Assembly: GCF_000235425.2 (NCBI RefSeq)
Contig: NZ_KI912266.1
Coordinates: forward strand, 6,677,241 to 6,715,778
Direction: 5' to 3'
DNA from: Pseudofrankia saprophytica
GTDB lineage: Bacteria > Actinomycetota > Actinomycetes > Frankiales > Frankiaceae
DNA: 38,538 nt
Shown one piece after another: positions 9,902 through 17,515 of the stretch (the stretch's first letter is position 1; every line of letters begins with the position of its first letter). A model generated the notes under the pieces. The model did not search any database. It was not told the DNA's origin and worked only from the letters and a program-made list of their open reading frames with translations. A program made the translations under genes and the position numbers.

Positions 9902-11263
9902 GTGAGGGACGTGAGGACGAGCCTGGACCACCCGTCCCGATCCCTGACCCACCAGCCCTCTGATCGCCGAACTTCGGATCGGCGGTCTCGGGACCATCGG
10001 CCTCCGGGCCACCGGGACGCGAGCCACCGGCCCGGGCGCCGGCGCCGGGCGCGGGCCCTCGCGGCCCTGTTCCTCGCCGCCGTGGGCGCCCTCGTCGGCT
10101 GCGGGACGTCCAGCGAGACCGGCTCGGCGCAGGTGGGCGGCGCGTGCGGATCACCCGGCGTCACCGCCGACAAGGTTCGGCTCGGCCTGCTCTTCCCGGA
10201 CTCCGGCAGCGCGCAGTCGCTGTTCGGTCCGTTCCGCGCCGGGGTGGACGCCCGGCTCGGCGTCGCCAACGCCGCCGGCGGCGTCCACGGCCGACAGGTG
10301 ATCTACGACTGGGAGGACGACGCGTCGGACCCGAAGACGAACCTCGCCGGCGCGGCGACGCTGGTCGATCGAGGAGTGTTCGCCGTCCTCGAGTCCACCT
10401 CGGCGTCCAGCGGATCTGCCGAGTTCCTGCACAGCAGGGGCATACCGGTGACGGGAACATCGCTGGAGGAGCCCTGGACCGTCTACGACAACATGTTCAG
10501 CTACTCGAACCTGCTGTCCGACTCGGGATCGGTGTCCACCTACGGCGATTTCGTGGCCGAACACGGCGGGCACAGCGCGGTCATGGTCGTCTCCCAGTTC
10601 ACCGAGACATCGCTGGACTTCGCCGCCGAACTGACCGCGAGCCTGAAGGCGGCTGGCATCCCGGTGGTCGCCACCGTGGACGCGACGGCACCGATCAACT
10701 TCGAGGGTCTCGGCCGCAAGATCAAGGACAGCGGCGCGGACGTCCTCATCGGCGCCGTCACCGGCAGCTCGTTCGGGCAGGCCGTGCTCGCCGCCCGCGG
10801 CGCCCAGGCGAACCTCCAGGTGATCCTCTCGCCGGCGGGCTACGACGAGCGGATGCTCAACGTGTTCAAGGGGATCATCGCGGGCGCCTACTTCGTCGCT
10901 GACTTCCTGCCGTTCGAGGCGGCCCGCCCGGCACACCGCGAGTTCCTGCAGGCGATGGCGCGGTATGCCCCCGAGACGCAGCCGGCCGGCCAGCAGGCGG
11001 CCCTGTCCGGTTGGATCTCGGCCGACATCATGCTGCGCGGCCTACAGGTCTCGGGCGACTGTCCGACCCGCGCCGGCTTCATCTCGGCGTTGCGGGCGGT
11101 GCGCGGCTACACCGCCGACGGCCTGCTCACGCAGCCGATTGACTTCCGGGCCGATTTCGGCAAACTCACCCGTTGTCTCGCTTTCGTCCAGGTCAACGCG
11201 GACGGAACGCGGTTCACCCCGGTGGACCCACTCCCCCGGTGCGGCCAGCCGGTGGCCCGATGA
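9902..11263 (+). CDS. Substrate-binding lipoprotein of the branched-chain amino acid (Peripla_BP_6) type
   Basis: An exported solute-binding protein of about 450 residues. A basic N-terminal region (GRRRRARALAALFL) leads to a lipobox ALVGC with the modified cysteine at residue 67. The mature part shows the type I fold: VRLGLLFPDSGSAQSLFGPFR after the linker, AANAAGGVHGRQV-like sequence, and a second lobe around HSAVMVVSQFTETSLDFA. Family members bind amino acids, amides or other small polar compounds for an ABC importer. No permease or ATPase gene is adjacent, so it may serve a distant transporter or act as a sensor. The start is uncertain: GTG at 9902 or 9911, both giving an unusually long N-terminal region before the signal peptide, and no ATG or GTG lies closer. 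It ends 66 bases before a strong hairpin. Confidence 0.82.
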   Translation: MRDVRTSLDHPSRSLTHQPSDRRTSDRRSRDHRPPGHRDASHRPGRRRRARALAALFLAAVGALVGCGTSSETGSAQVGGACGSPGVTADKVRLGLLFPDSGSAQSLFGPFRAGVDARLGVANAAGGVHGRQVIYDWEDDASDPKTNLAGAATLVDRGVFAVLESTSASSGSAEFLHSRGIPVTGTSLEEPWTVYDNMFSYSNLLSDSGSVSTYGDFVAEHGGHSAVMVVSQFTETSLDFAAELTASLKAAGIPVVATVDATAPINFEGLGRKIKDSGADVLIGAVTGSSFGQAVLAARGAQANLQVILSPAGYDERMLNVFKGIIAGAYFVADFLPFEAARPAHREFLQAMARYAPETQPAGQQAALSGWISADIMLRGLQVSGDCPTRAGFISALRAVRGYTADGLLTQPIDFRADFGKLTRCLAFVQVNADGTRFTPVDPLPRCGQPVAR

Positions 11264-11276
11264 CCCGGCCGACGTC

Positions 11277-11326
11277 TGGCACTACCTGGCACTACCTGGC
11301 ACTACCCGGCACTACCCGGCACGTAC
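11277..11326. repeat. Five copies of a 10-bp tandem repeat
   Basis: Units TGGCACTACC (11277-11286, 11287-11296, 11297-11306), CGGCACTACC (11307-11316) and a decayed CGGCACGTAC (11317-11326) stand head to tail just beyond the stop of the binding-lipoprotein gene and immediately before its terminator hairpin. Near-identity of the copies suggests recent slippage; copy number may vary between strains. Confidence 0.8.
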
Positions 11327-11329
11327 GGT

Positions 11330-11376
11330 GCCCGGTTCGCCGATCGCCGAACGGGTCCGCGATCGGCGAACCGGGC
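11330..11376 (+). terminator. Strong terminator-type hairpin after the binding-lipoprotein gene
   Basis: A perfect 18-bp inverted repeat (arms 11330-11347 and 11359-11376, 11-base loop) 66 bases after the stop. The left arm reads GCCCGGTTCGCCGATCGC. No U-tract follows. The remaining intergenic stretch up to the amt start at 11793 holds the GlnR boxes and nothing else I recognise. Confidence 0.7.
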
Positions 11377-11641
11377 CGAGGCTCGGAGCGAAGCCACGGA
11401 GACACAATCGGTGACGATGGAGTCACTGACCCTGCGTGGCGATCCCACGGCCGGGTGCGACCAAGCGCCGCCGGCCAGCGACAACCCGTCCGCAACCTCC
11501 GCTCGGTGACGCGGGTCACTCGCCCATCACCTCACGGACGGTGACCACAGCTCACCATCAGCCGACCCGACGAGCAACCACGCCACCCGCGATACACACC
11601 GCCCACCGACGGTCAAGCCACACCCAGCCCAAATCTCCGTC

Positions 11642-11679
11642 GTTACACGACCGACATGGAAGTGTCACCACACCGGAAC
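11642..11679 (+). promoter_or_regulatory. Double GlnR-binding site upstream of amt
   Basis: GTTAC-N6-GACAT-N6-GTCAC-N6-GGAAC matches the actinobacterial GlnR consensus gTnAC-N6-GaAAC repeated twice with exact 22-base periodicity (first a-site 11642, second 11664). Only the second half-site of box 1 (GACAT) is weak. It ends 113 bases before the amt start. GlnR activates ammonium uptake and assimilation genes when nitrogen is limiting, so this placement fits the gene. The promoter itself should lie just downstream; GGTAAT at 11681-11686 is a possible but unproven -10. Confidence 0.8.
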
Positions 11680-11792
11680 GGGTAATGCGCAACCTGCCCC
11701 CTTGGGTCCCCTGTCGGTGTGATGATCCGGTACCGCGCCGTCCAGGAGGCCGGCCGTTATCGAATCCCCTCAAGCCCCAGGACAGGCGGGAC

Positions 11793-13037
<1,245 letters not shown>

Positions 13038-13074
13038 CCTCTCACCTCACCGCTTCGCGTCCTCGCCGGCGCCA

Positions 13075-13120
13075 GGCGTCCGGCCGGCCAGGCATCCGGC
13101 CGCCTGGCCGGCCGGACGCC
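13075..13120 (+). terminator. Strong terminator-type hairpin after amt
   Basis: A perfect 19-bp inverted repeat (arms 13075-13093 and 13102-13120, loop of 8 bases), 37 bases after the amt stop. The left arm reads GGCGTCCGGCCGGCCAGGC. It separates amt from the next gene, which has its own ribosome binding site. Confidence 0.75.
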
Positions 13121-13237
13121 GATTGCCGGCCGGTTTCGACCGCGGCGCCCCATCTGGGCCATCCGCATGGGAACGGGTAGGGTCCGCGGGCGACGGGCCA
13201 GCGACGAGGGGCCGTCCCTGACCCAGGAGGAGGCACG

Positions 13238-13720
13238 TTGAGCGTCGGCATGCAGGTGGTCGTCGGCGTCCTCATGGTCGTCGGCCTGGTCGGGGTCGTC
13301 CTGCCGGTGCTGCCCGGCCTGCTGATCATTCTCGGCGCCGGGCTGTGGTGGACCATCGCGGACGGCGGCGGGGGCCGCTGGGCGGTCTTCGCGGTGATGG
13401 TGGTGCTCGCCGCCATCGGCACGGTGGCCAAGTACGTGCTGCCCGCCAAGGCCACCGCCGGCCGCGGCGCGCCGCCGACGACGCTGCTGCTCGGCGTCGC
13501 CGGCGCCATCGTCGGCTTCTTCGTGATCCCGGTGCTCGGAGTCCTGATTGGCGGTCTGCTCGGCATCTACCTGGCGGAGGTGGTCCGGCTCAAGGACTGG
13601 CGGGCCGCCCTCGGCTCGACCTGGGCCGCCCTCGTCGCGATCGGCATCGGCATGGTCATCGAGCTGGCCGCCGGTGTCCTCGCCTCGCTCTCCTGGCTCA
13701 TCGCCGCCCTCGTCTTCTAG
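13238..13720 (+). CDS. DUF456-family small membrane protein
   Basis: A 160-residue, very hydrophobic protein with roughly four to five membrane segments (near 4-40, 48-65, 82-108 and 128-158). It has the DUF456 look: VGVVLPVLPGLLIILGAGLWW near the N-terminus and glycine-rich IVGFFVIPVLGVLIGGLLGIYLAE in the middle. The function of the family is unknown. The start is TTG at 13238-13240, chosen because AGGAGG lies seven bases upstream (13225-13230); the next in-frame ATG at 13250 would be too far from it. The gene stands alone between two hairpins. Confidence 0.85.
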   Translation: MSVGMQVVVGVLMVVGLVGVVLPVLPGLLIILGAGLWWTIADGGGGRWAVFAVMVVLAAIGTVAKYVLPAKATAGRGAPPTTLLLGVAGAIVGFFVIPVLGVLIGGLLGIYLAEVVRLKDWRAALGSTWAALVAIGIGMVIELAAGVLASLSWLIAALVF

Positions 13721-13749
13721 GCGGATGATCGTGGATCTTGCTCGGCCGT

Positions 13750-13775
13750 CCATGGATGCGAACGGGCATCCACGG
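13750..13775 (+). terminator. Possible terminator after the DUF456 gene
   Basis: Arms CCATGGATGC (13750-13759) and GCATCCACGG (13766-13775) pair over 10 bases with one mismatch around a six-base loop, 29 bases after the stop. The rest of the 303-base gap up to 14023 contains the promoter region of the SGNH gene but no boxes I can define; ACGGCCACCC occurs twice in it (near 13832 and 13857). Confidence 0.5.
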
Positions 13776-14023
13776 TAGGCAGCGGCGGCTCCCGGGACTC
13801 CACCTGAGACGCCGGTCACTCTGAGCATGTGGACGGCCACCCTAGCTAGCGCCGTGACGGCCACCCGGCAGAATGACCCTGCCGGGCTGGTCGTCGCCCG
13901 GCCCGGGATTGTGGACGGGCGTTCGGCCACGCTGGCTTCGCCACTGTCGTGCGGCCTTCGGGCGCGGGCTCCGACTCGATCGTCCAATCCAGGCGGACAT
14001 CGACGTCGGGGTGGAGGACGCGC

Positions 14024-15127
14024 GTGGGTAGGACAACCAGCCCCTTCGCCGCCTTCAGCGCGCTCGTCGCCCTCGCCGCGGCCGTGCTGGTCGCCGGCTG
14101 TGCCGGCGACGCCGCCCAAGGCCGCCCGGCCGCGGCCTCCCCGCCCCGACAGCGAGTCATGATCGTCGGAGACTCGATCACGCACGAGTCCGCCGGCGAC
14201 TACACCTGGCGCTATCGGCTAGCCGAGCACCTCACCCACACGGCGCCGGGACGGGTGGACTTCGTCGGCGATCGCGACGACATCTGGGACAACGTCGCCG
14301 ACAAGGGCGGCTCACACGACTACGCCGATCCCGACTTCGACAGCGAACACCACGCCCGATGGGGCGACTCTCTGCGGGAAGAGGTGCCGCGGATCGAGGC
14401 CGTCGTCCGGGCGCACCCGGCCGACGTCATGCTCATCGCGATCGGCGCCAACGACCTGACCTACTGGACCCAGCCACCCGACACCGCCGTGCTGATGAGG
14501 CAGCTCATCGACAACGCGCGCCGGGTGAATCCGAACATGACCTTCGTCGTCGGTCACGTGCTCACCAGGGCCGACTTCCGCGACAACAGCATGAACCTGC
14601 CGGGCGCGCCGCCGTTCAACGCGATCCTCGACGCGCAGGCACCCGGCTGGTCGACGCCTACGTCCAGGGTGGTCGTCGCCCAGACGGACGTCGGCTGGGA
14701 CCCACTCCGCGACGCCTGGGACGGCTCGCACCCGACTCCGGACGGGGAAGTGATCATCGCGCGCGGCTTCGCCGACGCGCTCGCCGGTCTGGGCATCGGC
14801 GCCCCCTACGGCCCGCTGCCCGCCCACATCCCGTGGCCGGGGACCGGCCGCAGACCCACTGTGGTCCGGACCGCCCTCGGCGGCACCCGCGTCACCGTGT
14901 CCTGGCCGGCCACCCCGGGCGCGACCCAGTACTTCGTCGAACGCCAGGTCATCTCCTGGCAGGAGCCGGACTTCGTCCGGGCGCCGGCATCGGTCACCGG
15001 CTACAGCTGGACCAGCGAGCCGCTGCTCCCCAACGTCACCGTGGCCTACCGCGTCGTCCCCATGAAGGGCCGCATGGCCGGCGCCCCCAGCCCGGCCACG
15101 ACCTTCACCGTCAGCGCGTTACCATGA
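14024..15127 (+). CDS. SGNH/GDSL-type esterase lipoprotein with C-terminal fibronectin-like domain
   Basis: A 367-residue exported hydrolase. The signal peptide ends in a lipobox VLVAGC (C26). SGNH blocks are present: VGDSIT with the nucleophile S51, the GAND block around residue 148, and DGSHPTPDGE (the Asp-x-x-His of block V) near 238. After about residue 275 a beta-rich segment (RVTVSWPATPGATQYFVE ... TVAYRVVPMKG) resembles a fibronectin type III domain, often found on secreted polysaccharide-acting enzymes. The likely role is ester hydrolysis (deacetylation or lipid ester cleavage) at the cell surface; the substrate is unknown. The GTG at 14024 is preceded by GGAGG at six bases, so I prefer it over upstream codons in the same frame. 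Its stop overlaps the convergent next gene by nine bases. Confidence 0.85.
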   Translation: MGRTTSPFAAFSALVALAAAVLVAGCAGDAAQGRPAAASPPRQRVMIVGDSITHESAGDYTWRYRLAEHLTHTAPGRVDFVGDRDDIWDNVADKGGSHDYADPDFDSEHHARWGDSLREEVPRIEAVVRAHPADVMLIAIGANDLTYWTQPPDTAVLMRQLIDNARRVNPNMTFVVGHVLTRADFRDNSMNLPGAPPFNAILDAQAPGWSTPTSRVVVAQTDVGWDPLRDAWDGSHPTPDGEVIIARGFADALAGLGIGAPYGPLPAHIPWPGTGRRPTVVRTALGGTRVTVSWPATPGATQYFVERQVISWQEPDFVRAPASVTGYSWTSEPLLPNVTVAYRVVPMKGRMAGAPSPATTFTVSALP

Positions 15128-15688
15128 TCGCCCCGTCCGGCCGTCGGGAATGAGACGCGCGTGCTGGGCGAGCAGCGCCATCAGGGCCGGGCGGCCGGCC
15201 GCGTCCACCGCCTTGAGCGGAAGGATCAGAGCCTGGGCATACCGGCCGGGTCCGGTCAGCAGCAGCACGAACCCGTCGGTCTCGATCCGGAACGGGTAGT
15301 GCTGCCAGCTCATCGACGCGGTTGCCGTCGCCGTCTGGGTACGTACCCCCTCCGGCCAGAGCTCTACGGTGATGGGACTCGCGAGCCACGGGTTGTCGCG
15401 CAGCTGGTTGCCCACGGCCTTGTCGGCCAGCCGCCGGGGCGTGAGCAGCGCGAACAGCATGAGGCACATCGGCACCAGGAGGATCGCCGTGATCACGGCG
15501 CCGACCACGGTCGGGCCACCCTCACTGACGTACACGACCAGCAGCGAGCAGACGACCACGACGATCATCACGATCCGCTGCCGGGCGACCAGCCCATGGA
15601 CCCGGGCCGCCGTCGCGGCGGCGATGTCGTCGGGACTCAGGAAGAACATCAACCGGATGACCCCGGGCGAGACTCCGATTTCGCTCAT
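15119..15688 (-). CDS. Two-helix membrane protein, YcxB-like
   Basis: A 189-residue protein of unknown function. An N-terminal cytoplasmic segment containing SPDDIAAATAARV precedes two adjacent membrane helices (about residues 35-54 and 58-80), followed by a soluble C-terminal half with SWQHYPFRIETDGFVLLLTGPGRY. That arrangement, two helices then a small domain ending in a membrane-facing strand pattern with Trp and aromatic residues, resembles the YcxB/DUF family seen across actinobacteria; the match is by eye only. ATG at 15686-15688 chosen; an upstream in-frame codon would add 14 residues without improving the fit. It is convergent with and overlaps the SGNH gene end. Confidence 0.65.
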   Translation of the reverse strand: MSEIGVSPGVIRLMFFLSPDDIAAATAARVHGLVARQRIVMIVVVVCSLLVVYVSEGGPTVVGAVITAILLVPMCLMLFALLTPRRLADKAVGNQLRDNPWLASPITVELWPEGVRTQTATATASMSWQHYPFRIETDGFVLLLTGPGRYAQALILPLKAVDAAGRPALMALLAQHARLIPDGRTGRSW

Positions 15689-15704
15689 ATCGGACACCGC
15701 GTCG

Positions 15705-15710
15705 AGTATA
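15705..15710 (-). promoter_or_regulatory. Candidate -10 box for the YcxB-like gene
   Basis: On the minus strand TATACT lies 16 bases before the ATG at 15688, close to the TANNNT -10 consensus of actinobacterial housekeeping promoters. It would give a leader of about ten bases, which fits the lack of a ribosome binding site. No -35 box is evident. Confidence 0.35.
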
Positions 15711-15784
15711 GGAGCAGCCGCGCACCGCACCCGTGCTGCTCGCCAGCCATCCGACTCGCCCCTGGGGGGAGGGGGAGGAGGAGG

Positions 15785-16639
15785 TCAGTACCAGATGAGG
15801 ATCGGCTCCGCGCGGTCGTCGAGCTGGACGGGGTCGGTGGCGGGCAGCCGGCCGGCCTGGCCGGTGGCGATCCGGTGCGCGCTCCAGGCGGCGGCCGCGG
15901 CGTCGAGGACGTCGACCGGCGGTACGAGGTTCGCGCCGCCGAGGTCGTCGGGCAGCACGATGCCGGCGGCGCGCAGCAGGGCCCGCCGGCGCGCCGCGCC
16001 CGCCCAGGTCGTCTTGGCATGGGCGAGCGGGGCGTGTGCGGGCACGGCCGGGACGCTGCCGCGGGCGACGACCGCGCGCACGTCGCTGCCCAGGATGTCG
16101 CCGGGGATGAGGTCGCCGGTCTCCCGACCCGCGGCGACCATCGCCAGCCAGGCCTCGGCCGGATCGGTGCGCGGGCGGACGGCCATCGCGGCGAACGCGA
16201 CCTCCGGATGCACCTCGTAGAGGCGGCCGGGCATCGACTCGCGCAGCACGTCGGCCTCGAGGACCTTGTGGCGCAGGCCCCAGGTCTGCTGGGTGAGGCC
16301 GGCGCCGGTCAGCGCCCGGCAGTGCGCGTTCGCGGCCGCGAAGTCGGCGTGCGCCCACACCGGGCGAGGCGGGACCAGGAAGACGCTCGCCCGGCGCGGG
16401 CCGAGTACCGCGCGGGCGGCATGGTCAGCGGCCCGCCAGCCCTGCTGGAGCAGGCCGAGCGGCATGTCGACGCCGATCACCGCGACCGTCGTCGTGTCGA
16501 CGAGGGTGCGCAGCTCGGCGGCGAAGCGGGCGCCGACGAACGCGCCGTCGGCCAGCTCGATGGCCACCCATCCGCCGGGGCAGGCGTCCACGCCGAGCAC
16601 CCTGACCGGACCGGCCAGTCCGCCCGCTGACGACGACAT
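15785..16639 (-). CDS. DUF429-family protein (predicted RNase H-like fold)
   Basis: A 284-residue cytoplasmic protein. It begins with VRVLGVDACPGGWVAIEL, the beta-strand/Asp/Gly motif of the family, then VIGVDMPLGL with a second conserved Asp, and the conserved region RRASVFLVPPRPVW ... GLRHKVLEADVLRE ... YEVHPEVAFAAM. The family is predicted to have an RNase H-like nuclease fold, but activity is not established. ATG at 16637-16639 sits just before the first strand; the frame is open further upstream into repeat DNA that is not coding-like. It runs divergently from the FHA-ABC gene, with 876 bases between them. Confidence 0.85.
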   Translation of the reverse strand: MSSSAGGLAGPVRVLGVDACPGGWVAIELADGAFVGARFAAELRTLVDTTTVAVIGVDMPLGLLQQGWRAADHAARAVLGPRRASVFLVPPRPVWAHADFAAANAHCRALTGAGLTQQTWGLRHKVLEADVLRESMPGRLYEVHPEVAFAAMAVRPRTDPAEAWLAMVAAGRETGDLIPGDILGSDVRAVVARGSVPAVPAHAPLAHAKTTWAGAARRRALLRAAGIVLPDDLGGANLVPPVDVLDAAAAAWSAHRIATGQAGRLPATDPVQLDDRAEPILIWY

Positions 16640-16686
16640 GCCGGTCACCCTGCCAGACAACGAGTGCCAGGTACACCGAACCCGTC

Positions 16687-16726
16687 GGCCGGCCCGGACG
16701 GCGGCCGGCCCGGACGGCGGCCGGCC
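16687..16726. repeat. 16-bp tandem repeat, two and a half copies
   Basis: GGCCGGCCCGGACGGC occurs at 16687-16702 and again at 16703-16718, followed by the first eight bases of a third copy. It lies about 50 bases upstream of the DUF429 start. Confidence 0.7.
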
Positions 16727-16909
16727 GACGCAGCGAGTGGCGGACGCCGGCGCGTGCCCGGCGAGCGGCCCACGGCGTGGATCCCGCTGCACGCCGATCT
16801 GACCTCCTACACTCGGAGTTCGGGCCGTCATCGGCCGGCTCGACGAGAAAGAAACAGAAATCCGGGCTGCGCCGCCGCTCCGCTGGCGCCGGGCCTGGTG
16901 TCTCGGGCG

Positions 16910-16954
16910 CCCCGCTCCCGACCAGGATCCGGGAAATCCTGGTCGGGAGCGGGG
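16910..16954. other. 19-bp perfect inverted repeat in a divergent intergenic region
   Basis: Arms 16910-16928 (CCCCGCTCCCGACCAGGAT) and 16936-16954 pair perfectly around a seven-base loop. It has terminator form, but the flanking genes both point away from it, so there is no annotated transcript for it to end. It could terminate an unannotated small RNA or be a mobile palindromic element or binding site. Confidence 0.7.
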
Positions 16955-17515
16955 GTAACACGGCGGCGCTCAGCCGACCGATTTCTCGACGCTTCCCGCG
17001 ACGGCACGGTATTGGCATCCGCCCGCGCGGCGAACAGCGCCGGCAATGCGGCGAGCGGCCGGGAATTCGGCCGAGGCCGGGAATGGCCCGCCGCGCCGTC
17101 ACCGCCGCGTCGCCAGGAAGCCCCGGCTGCGAGGCGACAGCCCGGTGCCAAGGGTGTCAGGCGCCGGTCGGCCGATCGCAGTGGGCCCGACACAGCAACA
17201 GAAGCGTGCGCCGCGCGTCTAACCCCTCGACGGCCAGAGGGGCCGTCACCCCCGGGCGCGGCTGTCGCGGGTATGACAGGTCGTGGAAAACCCTGAAAAT
17301 GATGGTGCTCGGGGCCGTATCACGCCAGCATGGGGACGACCCGTGAGTCTCCGGGTGGGCGGTGTGAGGGGGGACGGCAATGCCGTACGCAGGAGGCTGG
17401 CCCGGTGGCCGGTATCAGCTTGTGGGTGTGAGCGGGCCTGGTGCGCCCGTTTCGCCGAGGTCAGTCGCTGTTTTGGGCGTGTTCCCGGCCGCCCCGTCCG
17501 TGGCGTCGTAGCGCC

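Larger units (their letters stand above)
16640..17515. other. 876-base divergent intergenic region
   Basis: No protein gene is supported; the open frames here are low-complexity Arg/Pro/Ala and lack domains. It holds the 16-bp tandem repeat (16687-16726) and the 19-bp hairpin (16910-16954), and must carry the promoters of the DUF429 gene and of the FHA-ABC gene. The length is large compared with other gaps in this window, leaving room for a small RNA. Confidence 0.5.

Noticed and set aside
16664-17296. A 210-codon open frame in the divergent intergenic region
   Set aside because: Arg/Pro/Ala low-complexity, no ribosome binding site, crosses the tandem repeat and the 19-bp hairpin.
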